A DNA stretch of 64,000 nt from CAYPTB01 sp964413535. GTDB lineage: Bacteria > Planctomycetota > UBA1135 > GCA-002686595. The stretch is from NCBI GenBank assembly GCA_964413535.1, contig CAYPTB010000004.1, positions 123,082 through 187,081 on the forward strand. The letters run 5' to 3'. Made by a program: the position numbers and the translations under genes. The notes beneath the pieces are model-generated. The model made no database searches. It saw only the letters and a list, made by a program, of their open reading frames with translations, and was not told where the DNA came from. Shown here piece after piece: positions 52,275 to 61,436 of this stretch; within the stretch, counting starts at the first letter, position 1, and the number at the start of each line of letters is the position of its first letter.

Positions 52275-54731
52275 CTAGCGCGGAGGTTCGCTCGCCTTGC
52301 GCCACACGACATCGAAGCGGACGGATTCCACGTCGTCCGGCACGAGGAGCACGTTCGGCTCGAAGACTAGATCGACGAACGGGGAGAGGAAGCCGGGCGC
52401 GGAGAGGAGCTGGTAGCGCCCAGGCGGCACGCCTTCGAGCGCTCGAGGCACTTCGCGGATGGTGAAGTTGCGGAAGATCGTGACGCCGGAGACGAGGGTT
52501 TCGCTCACAGTCTCCTCGCCGCTGGGATCGCGAAGCAGCCGCTCGGCCTCCTCCGCGAGGCTCTCCTCGACCATCCACGCGTGCGCGAGCGGCGTGTCGC
52601 TGCCGGTGCCGCCGGCCAGGACGACGCGGACGCCGCGCTGGAGCGGGAGTTCGAGCTCAGTCGTTTCTCCTGGGACGATACCGGCGGTCTGCCACGCGCC
52701 GGCGAAGCCGCGGTTGCCGGCGAGGGCGAGGACGCGCCATGGTCCTGCAACGAGTTCGACCCCGCGCCAGCCCGAGGCGTAGGGTGCCGTCTTGGCGCTC
52801 CCTCCGCGGCCGTGCTCGAAGAGAGGTGTGATCTGGAACGACGCATCGAGGATCGGCTGTCGCGAGCGGGCGTCGACGGCGCGTACGCGCAGCGCTCCCA
52901 TCACGCCGAGGTCGATGTCGACGCCGGACTCGCCTGCTGCCACGCCCTCGCGCCGATAGTGGAGGCCACCGCGGTCCACGTGGAGCGAGTACGGCTCGGG
53001 GACGTCGCGGACGGTGATGGTGAAGGCCCCTCTGTCGTCGGTGATCGCGCTGCGCATGAACATGTGCTCCTCCACCACGGCGAGCACGGTCTCGCCGGCG
53101 GCTGGACGCCCGTCGGAGAAGCGTACGTGGCCGCTGATCGGGAGCATCGGGAACTCGAACGCGAAGTCGTGATGCACGGCGGCGCCCGGCTCGATGGTGA
53201 GGGACACCGACTCATGGACGTTCTCGTAGTCGTCCAGGAGGGCGAACAGGCGTCCCTGGCCGGCCTCGGCGCGCTCGAGGCGGAAGAAGCCGCTCGTCGT
53301 GCGCACGTATTTGTTCCCGCTCCAGCCGACGTAGCCTGCGGCGGGCTGGCCGTTGACCGTCAACGTGCCGGTGATCGTCGCGTACCCGATCGCCGCCGCG
53401 ACCGGCTCCATGACGACATCGACGCGCTCTTCGCCAGGCAGCGGACAGGGAGGCAGCGCGACCTGGACATCGCGGTAGCCGTCGGCGTTGATCCACAGGG
53501 CCTGGCCCGAGCGCCACGCCACGGCACCGACGACCCGAAAGCGCCCGTCGGCTTCCGTCGTGCTCTCCGCGTTGGGGTGGAGCACGGACCAACTCGCCGG
53601 GAGCGCGGACAGCGGCTGCGCGTCCTGTACGTCGCTGGTCCTCACGTTTCGCCCCACTCGAGCCGTGGCTCCCGCGATCGGTTGTCCCATTGCGTCGCGC
53701 ACTTGCCCGGTGATCGCGACGAGCGGAACGAGCGTGAGTTCGATGGGGCGGCCATCGGGATCGATCCGGTCGATGCGCGCGGACAGCGACGCGTACTCGG
53801 GATGCTCGACGTAGACCTGGGGATGGAGGACGCCGCCGACATGCAGCGCGAACTGTCCGTCCGCGTCTGAGGTCGCGAAGTCGAACTCTTGCCGGACGTT
53901 CGCACCCGCGACAGGTAGCGAGGTGGCGAGGTCGACGACCCGACCCGCCAGGCGGAGCCCAGGCACGAGCGCGATGTCGAGGCTCGTGTCCGTCGCGTCC
54001 GCGGGCACGGGCAGCTTCGAGGACGCGCCGACGTAGCCTTCGGCCGTTGCGATCCACTTGACGTCGACACCGGCCGGCACGCCGGCAAGTCCGAAGCGAC
54101 CTCCGGCGTCCGTCACGGCCTCCAAGGCGGGGCAGTCCTCCGCGCACCGTTCGTGCGGAACGCGCACTCGCGCACCTGCGATGGCAGCGCCCGTCTGGGC
54201 GTCGACCACGGATCCGGCAACGAGCGCGATGCGGTACAGGACGATCGGAGGTCGCTGTCCCAGAAAGATCTTGTTCCTGTAGTGGAGGTAGCCGTCGGCC
54301 CGCACCTTCACGTACACGTTGCGCGCTGAAAGGCTCGGGAAGGCGAGCCGCGCCACGCCCTGCGCGTCCGAGGTGGAGGCTGCCCGCGGCGAGGATCCCC
54401 ACGTCTCGACCTCGGCCTCCGGAATGGGACCTCCGTCGATGTCGACGATGCGGAGCTCGACGACGACGGTCGCACCCGACGGCGTAGCGGCCACTTCCGG
54501 ATCCGACTGCGTGGCAGCACGCGCTTCGGACTCGGCAGCGAGGTCGCGTGCGCTACCCGTCCCGGTCTCGGCCGGTGAGTCGAGGGGAGCGGGACCGTCG
54601 CCACGTTCCAGGGCGCGCGTCTCGCTGTGCGGTCGAAGCGAACCCGTGGCGGCTGGCCCACGATCGCGCATCGCGAGCCACACGAGCAGCGAAGCCAGCA
54701 CGACGCAGAACCAGATGAGGTGCTTGCGCAT
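52275..54731 (-). CDS. Membrane-anchored carboxypeptidase-regulatory-like repeat protein B
   Basis: This is an 818-residue protein with the signal anchor MRKHLIWFCVVLASLLVWLA. It is paralogous along its whole length to the gene at 31938 (for example SLRPHSETRALERGDGPAP, LAGRVVDLATSLPVAGANV, ITGTLTVNGQPAAGY). The domains are CarboxypepD_reg-like sandwiches and the role is presumably structural or in ligand binding at the surface. DNA similarity extends from about 85 bases before the start to the last codons. The two differ by many substitutions and a few indels, so the duplication is old. It is divergent from the third related gene at 54974. Confidence 0.85.
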   Translation of the reverse strand: MRKHLIWFCVVLASLLVWLAMRDRGPAATGSLRPHSETRALERGDGPAPLDSPAETGTGSARDLAAESEARAATQSDPEVAATPSGATVVVELRIVDIDGGPIPEAEVETWGSSPRAASTSDAQGVARLAFPSLSARNVYVKVRADGYLHYRNKIFLGQRPPIVLYRIALVAGSVVDAQTGAAIAGARVRVPHERCAEDCPALEAVTDAGGRFGLAGVPAGVDVKWIATAEGYVGASSKLPVPADATDTSLDIALVPGLRLAGRVVDLATSLPVAGANVRQEFDFATSDADGQFALHVGGVLHPQVYVEHPEYASLSARIDRIDPDGRPIELTLVPLVAITGQVRDAMGQPIAGATARVGRNVRTSDVQDAQPLSALPASWSVLHPNAESTTEADGRFRVVGAVAWRSGQALWINADGYRDVQVALPPCPLPGEERVDVVMEPVAAAIGYATITGTLTVNGQPAAGYVGWSGNKYVRTTSGFFRLERAEAGQGRLFALLDDYENVHESVSLTIEPGAAVHHDFAFEFPMLPISGHVRFSDGRPAAGETVLAVVEEHMFMRSAITDDRGAFTITVRDVPEPYSLHVDRGGLHYRREGVAAGESGVDIDLGVMGALRVRAVDARSRQPILDASFQITPLFEHGRGGSAKTAPYASGWRGVELVAGPWRVLALAGNRGFAGAWQTAGIVPGETTELELPLQRGVRVVLAGGTGSDTPLAHAWMVEESLAEEAERLLRDPSGEETVSETLVSGVTIFRNFTIREVPRALEGVPPGRYQLLSAPGFLSPFVDLVFEPNVLLVPDDVESVRFDVVWRKASEPPR

Positions 54732-54973
54732 TCGAGACAGAACCCAACGCTGAGGACGGGAATCCAGAGTATCCCTCACGGTTCGATGTGTCGCACCGCC
54801 TCTCGGCCTGACCCTCGCCGTACACGTCGGGAAGTTGGGATGGAGTTCGGAACGCCAACGGAAACGGCGGCGGGCACTGGGTCCACTTCAGCGAAAGGGG
54901 GCAGCGGATCAGGGGGGCGTCTACGCCCGCTTTCCTCGCGACACCGGGGATCCAGATCAGCACCATTCCACAA

Positions 54974-57292
54974 GTGAAGCGCCGCCTCCTGTTGGTCTTG
55001 ACCGTCTCGGCACTGGTACTCACCGTGCTCGTAAGCACTCGGCGCTTTGCGTCGGCGACCGACCCGCTGCATGCGGCAGTCGAGCCGACCCGATCACTGG
55101 AGCGCGAGCAGCGGGAGCTTCCGGTAGCCGAGAGCGCCCAGTCCTCGGAACGCAATCCCGTCGCCAGCCCCTCACCCGCTTCCAGCATTGCGATCATCGG
55201 AAGGGTGATCGATCTGGACACGGCTCAACCCTTGGCGGCATCCGTCGTCGCCGCCGGGCGTAGCGTCGAGGCGAACGCCCACGGCGGAACCTTCCTGGTA
55301 ACGCTTCCTTCGCCTGCCACGGTTCGAGTCACCGTGTCCGCGCCGGGCTACGCGACACGAGACCTCGAGGTTGACGCGCACGGTGCATCGATCGACCTTG
55401 GCACGATCGCGCTGGTGCGCAGCAAGGGACTCCTGGTAAGGGTTCTCGATGCGCAGGGGAAACCTGTCCAAGGGGCTCGCGTCGTCGCGGCGGCCTGTCC
55501 TCCCGGCGGGAGCTGGAGCCCGGAGGACGAAGTCGTTCTTGGCAGCACCGACCACGATGGAGTCTTCGCGACCGAGTTGGCGAAGGCACGCGCATTGTGG
55601 GCGCGCACCGAGGCACGCGCGTCACCTGTCATCCTCTGCTACCCGGACGACTCCCGGGTCGAGCTGAGGCTGCTCGCAGGCTCTGGCTGCTGGGTGGGCG
55701 TCCGAGATGCCGAGACCGCCGCGCCGATCGAGGGTTGTGATCTCCTGCTCGTCCGGACGAGCGACTATCCGCACACGTCCTACCGACGCGGTACCGGCTC
55801 CGATGGGCTCGTCGCCGAGCCCCTGCCTCCGGGCAACTTCCGTGTCGTGAGTCTCACGGGCTCGATCAAGATCCGAGGAATGGCCGTGGGCTCGGCGTCC
55901 ATCGGTCGCTCGGGGCAGGCGTGTACAGTCGCTCTCTCCGGCGACCGCGAGCAATGGGTGCTGGCTACGAACGATGGGGGCCGAATCGTCGCCGTCGTCG
56001 CGGACGACACCGGCCTGCTGCTCCCCAACAGCGAGGCCGCGTTCGATTCCCTGGAGGGTCCGCCCGCGTTTGCTGCTCCCATCTGGTATCGCTTGCCTGA
56101 CGTGCTGGAAGGCGCGGGAGGCGAGATCGACCTGTCGCGCTACGAGGACCTGCTGGAATCAGAAGCCGTGCTTCGCGTGCAGCTGAGTGCGCCCGGGTAC
56201 GAGCCGGCGCTGCTCGAGGACCCGGAGAACGCGGTACCACTGAATACACGGATAGAAGTGCGGCTCACTCCGGCCGCGTCGCGGCAGCTGCGGCTCGTGT
56301 GCCCCGACGGCACCCCCTATGCTCGCCCGGTGTGGGTGCGAGAGTCGGAGAGCCGGGGCCTGATCCTACGAGGCAGCCCCGACTCGCAGGGGTCCATGCC
56401 ACCGTTCGGATGGAGTGGGTGCGACCTGGTCGTCATCGGGAACCAGAATCCGAACGGCAGGGTCCTTGCCTTCGTGCCGGCCGCACGGCTTGTCGGCTCC
56501 AACGACGTGGAGGTGCAAGTCGACGCGTCGGCGGCCATCGAGGTCGCCGTGGAGGGTCATTCGGCATCGGCGATTCGGTGCGCTGATGCAGAGCAGACCT
56601 TCGATGGATACCTGCGGGACGGTGTTCTGGTATTCGACCAACTCTGTCCGGGATCCTACGAGGTCGGGCCGAGCGATGTCCTGAAGACCATCTCCCTTCG
56701 CACCGTGCACGGCTTGGACGCTCTGCCGATCAGGTTGGCAGCAGGGCAAACGGAGCATGTGTCCTGGCACCCGGACTGGTCTCCCGCGGAAGCACTCGAT
56801 GGCGAGGTGGTCGTGAACGGCCTGGACTCTGATCAGGTCGTGGTCGTGCCGCGCTTCGGCCCACTCGATCTACCGCTGACCGGCGGCGCAGGGCAGGAGC
56901 GCTTCGATGTCGACAGCGAAGGACGGTTCAGACTCCGCGCGCTGTCCGCAATGCCCTCGCACCTGATGTTCGCGCGCGTGACCCGGGAGGGTGACTTGGT
57001 GCCGCTGGGCTGGGGGCCAACCGGGACCCGGGCGATCGTGGAGGTGGCCTGCGTGCGGCTGGAGGTTACGCGGAATGGTGTACCTGCAGCGTGCCGCGTG
57101 ACCTACGCGCCTGCTGTCGCTGGGCGGAAGACTGTCGCGCTCGTCAGCGAGCACTTTGCACAGGAGGACGAGAAGGTGTTGTGGCTGCCGATCGCGACGT
57201 CGCAACTGACGGTCACGGACGGGGAGAGGTTCGGCAGGGTGAACGTGAACCTCGTCGCCGGGCAACAGCAGACTGCGCGGGTCGAGTTGTAG
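54974..57292 (+). CDS. Membrane-anchored carboxypeptidase-regulatory-like protein C
   Basis: A GTG at 54974 begins a 772-residue protein with a signal anchor (KRRLLLVLTVSALVLTVLVS). CarboxypepD_reg-like domains are seen around IIGRVIDLDTAQPLAASVV, VRVLDAQGKPVQGARVVAAA and EVVVNGLDSDQVVVVPR. It has the same overall plan as the proteins at 31938 and 52275 but is much more divergent, so it is not part of the recent duplication. It is divergently transcribed from protein B, with only about 240 bases between. Its stop is 22 bases from that of TPR-CHAT 4, converging. No strong ribosome site precedes the start. Confidence 0.8.
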   Translation: MKRRLLLVLTVSALVLTVLVSTRRFASATDPLHAAVEPTRSLEREQRELPVAESAQSSERNPVASPSPASSIAIIGRVIDLDTAQPLAASVVAAGRSVEANAHGGTFLVTLPSPATVRVTVSAPGYATRDLEVDAHGASIDLGTIALVRSKGLLVRVLDAQGKPVQGARVVAAACPPGGSWSPEDEVVLGSTDHDGVFATELAKARALWARTEARASPVILCYPDDSRVELRLLAGSGCWVGVRDAETAAPIEGCDLLLVRTSDYPHTSYRRGTGSDGLVAEPLPPGNFRVVSLTGSIKIRGMAVGSASIGRSGQACTVALSGDREQWVLATNDGGRIVAVVADDTGLLLPNSEAAFDSLEGPPAFAAPIWYRLPDVLEGAGGEIDLSRYEDLLESEAVLRVQLSAPGYEPALLEDPENAVPLNTRIEVRLTPAASRQLRLVCPDGTPYARPVWVRESESRGLILRGSPDSQGSMPPFGWSGCDLVVIGNQNPNGRVLAFVPAARLVGSNDVEVQVDASAAIEVAVEGHSASAIRCADAEQTFDGYLRDGVLVFDQLCPGSYEVGPSDVLKTISLRTVHGLDALPIRLAAGQTEHVSWHPDWSPAEALDGEVVVNGLDSDQVVVVPRFGPLDLPLTGGAGQERFDVDSEGRFRLRALSAMPSHLMFARVTREGDLVPLGWGPTGTRAIVEVACVRLEVTRNGVPAACRVTYAPAVAGRKTVALVSEHFAQEDEKVLWLPIATSQLTVTDGERFGRVNVNLVAGQQQTARVEL

Positions 57293-57314
57293 GGCGAACG
57301 ATTGAAAATCGGTC

Positions 57315-60300
57315 CTACTCCGGCTCGCCCGTCAGCACCCACGCGGCCCAGTCGCGCGTCGTGTACTTCGGCGCTCCTGTCTCGTTCACGGCGTCGCGCA
57401 GATTCATCTTCGCTTCCCACAGCGCCTGCCACTTCGGCTTCTTCTCGACCCACAAGCGATGATAGAAGTCGAGCATGAGCTCCGTGGTTGCCTCGTCGGG
57501 GACCTTCCAGAGCGAGGTGATCACGCTCTTCGCGCCAGCCATCTGCAGTGCCATCTGCAGGCTCGCGACGCCTTGGCCGGCACGCCGCACGCCGACGTTC
57601 GTGTCGCACGCTGACAGCACGGCGAGCTCGCAGTTCGACAGGTCGAGAGCGGAAATCTCCTCCGCCGTGATCAAGCCCGGCGCGCCGCCGACTGCATCCT
57701 CCGGGAGGTTCGCGTCCGCGAGCGCGAGCCCACACAGGAGCATCGGGCTCATGCCCTTCACCTGCTCCTCGCCGCTCATTCGCAGTCCGAGTCCGCTCTG
57801 CGCGTCGATCGGTTCCGAATCGCTCCAGGACTTGATCGACTCCGGCGCGAACCAACCGTGCGTCGCGATGTGCAGCCAGCGCGCTCTCGGCGCCAGCTCC
57901 AAGAGCCGCTCCCGCGAGGCATTCGCGCGCTCGCACACCTCCGGCGCGGCGTCGTTCCCGAACTCGTCTGCGAAGCAGCGCGCGATGCCGCGCACTTCGA
58001 CTCCGGTTCCCGGGAGCGCCGAGAAGCCTTGCGACCACGCGCTGCCCCGCAGGATACCAGCTTTCTCGACCGCACGCGGATGGCCGTCGGTTGCACGGGC
58101 GTCGAGCTGACTTGAGCTCGGCTCGGCGTCCACACCGGCCGCAGCGAGCAGAGTCGTCGCATGGGACCCGGACGGAGGTCCTTCGTCCTCGAGTCCGTCG
58201 CCCCAGTAGTCCACGTCACCGAACGCGACCAGTCCGCCGGGCTCTCCGAACGTCTCTCTCGAGAACAGGAGCTCCGTCAGCGAGGCCCGCGTCTCGATCC
58301 GCCAGCGGTCGCCGACGAGCATGCTCTCGTCGACCGGGAGCGCATCGAGCGGCACGAGGTGCAGAACGTCGTCGGACACGACCACGATGCGCTGCGCTCC
58401 GGTGAGCGCTGCCAGCAGCGGGTCGAAGATCTTCTGGCGTAGCAGGGCTCCTTGCGCTTGCACAGGCGACGGAGACGCTTCGCGCACGCTCGGCGCGAGG
58501 CCACGGCCGTCGCTCGCCACACCCAGTCCCTCGCGCCATGCGCGAACCGCGACTTCGATCGACTCGATCGGGCCCAGGTCGACCAGCGTGAGGGTGGATT
58601 CTGGGGCGAAGTCCTCTCCCGCAATTGCTATCGAGCTCCTCACGACGAACGCGCACAGGCTCTCGGTCGAAGCACCGCGCACCGCGGGCTGCCCCGAGAA
58701 GTCGAGTTCTTCGACGACATCCAAGCGCCACTTAGTGAAGCGCCGGAAGGCCACCGCCGCCTCTCCTGCCGCGAGCCTCTTGGAGAGCGACTCCACATCG
58801 AACTCCACGCCGGTCTCCATCCCGCCCGAGAGCTCGCGATTCAACGCCAGGAGATCGCGTTCCGCGGCTTCGCGCTTGACGCGCGCACGGTCGAACTCCT
58901 CGCTCGTCGTGCCCTGCTGCGCGAGCTCCGCGAACTCGTCGCTCGCCGCTCGCAGCGCCTCGCGCAGTTCTCCGTACTTGGGTGAGTGCGCCGCCCTGCG
59001 CATGAGCTCGGCCACAGCGAGCGCCGCACCGCGCGTCGTCTCCGCCAGCGCGAACGCTCGAGGCTCGAGTTCGCGCAGCGGCTCGAACACCCCCAAGCCC
59101 TGCGCGAACGAGAGGGACAGGTCGGTCTCACTTGCCAGGCTCGCGCAGCGCTCCTCCGCTTCACGAGGGGGACTGCCGGAAATCGCCGCACGTGCCGCAT
59201 GCACCTGCAAGCGACTCATCGCGCCGATCAACGCCGCACATCGATTCCTCCCCCCCTCCTTTTCACGGGCACTCTCTCCCTCCCCCCCAGAGAAGCGGCG
59301 CTCGCGGGCGATCTCTTGCGCGATTGTCACGGCGAGGCTCTTCCGCGTCGCTGCCTGCAAGTCGGGGTGGTCGTCGGGCAGTGTGCGCGACAAAACCTCG
59401 AGCACTCTCTCGAACAGCGCCCGCGCGCCCGCGAGGTCGCCCTGCGCGCGCATCGTCAGGGCGAGGTTCAGGCGTGTCTTCTGCAGGTCGCGGTGGTCGT
59501 CGGGCAACGTGCGCGAACGGACCTCGAGCACTCGCTCGAACAGGACCCGCGCGCCCCCGGGGTCGCCCTGCGCCTTGATCGTCAGGGCGAGGTTCTGCCG
59601 CGCCTTCTGCAGGTCGGGGTGGTCGCCCTGCAGCGTGCGCGATCGGACCTCGAGCACTTGCTCCTCCAGGGCCCGCGCGCCCGCGTGGTCGCCCTGCGCG
59701 GAGAGCGTCACGGCGAGGTTCCCCCGCGCCGCCTGCAGGTCGGGGTGGTCGCCCTGCAGCGTGCGCGAGAGGACCTCGAGCGCTCGCTCCTGCAGGGCCC
59801 GCGCGCCCGCGAGGTCGCCGAGTTCCTGGATCGTCGCGGCGAGGTTCAGCCGCGCCGTCTGCAGGTCCGGATGATCGTCGGGCAGTGTGCGCGATCGGAC
59901 CCCGAGCACTTTTTCCACCAGGGCCCGCGCGGCCGCGTGGTCGCCCTGCGTGGAGAGCATATCGGCGAGGTTCAGCCGCGCCTTCTGCAACTTGGGGTGG
60001 TCGTCGGGCAGCGTGCGCGAGAGGACCTCGAGCACTCGCTCGAACAGAACCCGCGCGCCCCCCGGGTCGCCCTGCGCGGAGAGCGTCACGGCGAGGTTGT
60101 GCCGCGCCGTCTGCAGGTCGGGGTGGTCGTCGGGCAGCGTGCGCGAGCGGACCTCGAGCACTCGCTCGAACAGGACTCGCGCGCCAGCGTGGTCGCCCAG
60201 GGCCTCGAGCGTCAGGGCGAGGTTCCGTCTTGCCTTCTGCAGGTCAGGGTGGTCGTCGGGAAGCGTGCGCGATCGGACTTCGAGCACGCGCTCCTTCAGG

Positions 60301-61112
60301 GCCCGCGCGCCAGCGTGGTCGCCCTGCGCGGAGAGCGTCACGGCGAGGTTGTGCCGCGCCGTCTGCAGGTCGGGGTGGTCGTCGGGCAGCATGAGTGAGA
60401 GAACCTCGAGCACCCGCTCCTCCAGAGCCCGCGCGCCAGCGTGGTCGCCCAGGGCCTCGAGCGTCAAAGCGAGGTTTTGCCGGGCCGCCTGCAAGTCGGG
60501 GTGCTCGTCGGGCAGCGTGCGCGAGAAGACCTCGAGCACCTGCTCCTCTAGGACGAGCGCGCCCGCGAGGTCGCCCTGCGCCTTGATCGTCACGGCGAGG
60601 TTCAGCCGCGCCGCCTGCAGGTCGGGGTGGTCGCCCTGCAGCGTGCGCGATCGGACCTCGAGCACTCTCTCGAACAGGGCCCGCGCGCCAGCGAGGTCGC
60701 CCTGCGCCTTGAGCGTCGCGGCGAGGTTCTGCCGCGCCTTCTGCAGGTCGGGGTGGTCGTCGGGCAGGGCTGCCGTGCGCACCTCGTACGCACGCTTCCA
60801 CGCGCTGCTCGCGGTGCGCGAGTCCTGAGCGTACCACGCTGCGAGCCCGGCGGCGTCCAAGAGCGCGAGCCACGCCGCGTCTTGTTCCGCTGCGGGCCGC
60901 GCGAGCAATTGAGTCACCACTTCTAGAGCCTGCGCGCGCGCGGTGGTGTAGTCGCCCGCGCTCCGCGCCGCATTCGATTCGCCGATCAACGCGCGCTGGA
61001 TCGAGAGATCGGGGGCCGGCGCAGCGCTCACGTCTTGTGTCGGTGGGGACCGAGCCCAGACGCCGATGCTCGCGACGACGACGAAGAGCAGCAGCTGTCG
61101 AGAGCAGTGCAT
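57315..61112 (-). CDS. TPR-CHAT protein 4
   Basis: The protein has 1265 residues from the ATG at 61112, with a signal peptide (MHCSRQLLLFVVVASIGVWA). After about 90 helical residues, eleven full plus partial 42-residue TPRs begin at residue 111. They are of the form S-R-T-L-P-D-D-H-P-D-L-Q, with variants such as LQGDHPDLQ recurring several times. The CHAT domain has His1085 in HIATHGWF and Cys1169 in LSACDT. Between the TPR array and CHAT is a stretch of helical sequence (about 600-750) with charged coiled-coil character. The CHAT part is closest to the pseudogene just upstream (61437-62516). A run of ten C residues lies 55 bases before the start. Confidence 0.9.
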   Translation of the reverse strand: MHCSRQLLLFVVVASIGVWARSPPTQDVSAAPAPDLSIQRALIGESNAARSAGDYTTARAQALEVVTQLLARPAAEQDAAWLALLDAAGLAAWYAQDSRTASSAWKRAYEVRTAALPDDHPDLQKARQNLAATLKAQGDLAGARALFERVLEVRSRTLQGDHPDLQAARLNLAVTIKAQGDLAGALVLEEQVLEVFSRTLPDEHPDLQAARQNLALTLEALGDHAGARALEERVLEVLSLMLPDDHPDLQTARHNLAVTLSAQGDHAGARALKERVLEVRSRTLPDDHPDLQKARRNLALTLEALGDHAGARVLFERVLEVRSRTLPDDHPDLQTARHNLAVTLSAQGDPGGARVLFERVLEVLSRTLPDDHPKLQKARLNLADMLSTQGDHAAARALVEKVLGVRSRTLPDDHPDLQTARLNLAATIQELGDLAGARALQERALEVLSRTLQGDHPDLQAARGNLAVTLSAQGDHAGARALEEQVLEVRSRTLQGDHPDLQKARQNLALTIKAQGDPGGARVLFERVLEVRSRTLPDDHRDLQKTRLNLALTMRAQGDLAGARALFERVLEVLSRTLPDDHPDLQAATRKSLAVTIAQEIARERRFSGGEGESAREKEGGRNRCAALIGAMSRLQVHAARAAISGSPPREAEERCASLASETDLSLSFAQGLGVFEPLRELEPRAFALAETTRGAALAVAELMRRAAHSPKYGELREALRAASDEFAELAQQGTTSEEFDRARVKREAAERDLLALNRELSGGMETGVEFDVESLSKRLAAGEAAVAFRRFTKWRLDVVEELDFSGQPAVRGASTESLCAFVVRSSIAIAGEDFAPESTLTLVDLGPIESIEVAVRAWREGLGVASDGRGLAPSVREASPSPVQAQGALLRQKIFDPLLAALTGAQRIVVVSDDVLHLVPLDALPVDESMLVGDRWRIETRASLTELLFSRETFGEPGGLVAFGDVDYWGDGLEDEGPPSGSHATTLLAAAGVDAEPSSSQLDARATDGHPRAVEKAGILRGSAWSQGFSALPGTGVEVRGIARCFADEFGNDAAPEVCERANASRERLLELAPRARWLHIATHGWFAPESIKSWSDSEPIDAQSGLGLRMSGEEQVKGMSPMLLCGLALADANLPEDAVGGAPGLITAEEISALDLSNCELAVLSACDTNVGVRRAGQGVASLQMALQMAGAKSVITSLWKVPDEATTELMLDFYHRLWVEKKPKWQALWEAKMNLRDAVNETGAPKYTTRDWAAWVLTGEPE
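59270..60790 (-). repeat. 126-bp tandem coding repeats in TPR-CHAT 4
   Basis: About twelve units of 126 bases. Whole sub-blocks recur: the unit with LPDDHPDLQTARHNLAVTL occurs twice, as does the LQGDHPDLQ type, which suggests block duplication inside the array. Confidence 0.88.
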
Positions 61113-61166
61113 GGCTATTACCACCCTTATAATGGCTTGGCGAGACTCGGGCACGTGGCACCGGCA

Positions 61167-61176
61167 CCCCCCCCCC
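61167..61176. other. Ten-C homopolymer upstream of TPR-CHAT 4
   Basis: Ten consecutive C residues lie 55-64 bases before the ATG of the leftward gene at 61112, in what should be its promoter or leader. Such tracts can vary in length by slippage. Confidence 0.4.
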
Positions 61177-61185
61177 GCTCCGATG

Positions 61186-61436
61186 CTACCCAACCTCCAT
61201 CCGCGCAAATGCGCCGCGCGCGTAATACGCACGGCTCGAGAGTCCGACCGCGCCCGCCGGCAGGAGTGCGAGCGCGAGCATCCGCAGGGTGGCCGCGAGA
61301 CGCTCGACACCCTCCTGGCCGAACGCACCGCGCCCGAAGAGCACTGTCGAGATCGGCTCCGCCAGCACGAACAAACCGACCGTGGCGGGTATCGCTGTGA
61401 GGGCGTGAGACGCCGCCAGCTCGCTTCTCGCTCGAG
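61186..61436 (-). pseudogene. murJ: Internal fragment of a MurJ-type lipid II flippase
   Basis: The minus strand encodes SHALTAIPATVGLFVLAEPI, STVLFGRGAFGQEGVERLAA and LRMLALALLPAGAVGLSSRA followed by YYARGAFA and a stop. This matches the central-to-C-terminal region of MurJ/MviN, where A-I-P-A-x-V-G-L, L-F-x-R-G-A-F and S-R-A-Y-Y-A are conserved. Only about 80 residues exist, and they are joined directly to the end of the CHAT pseudogene. It is a displaced piece, not a functional flippase. Confidence 0.7.

Noticed and set aside
58986..60398. 470-codon and similar plus-strand frames opposite CHAT 4
   Set aside because: They mirror the TPR repeats in antisense; periodicity comes from the real gene.
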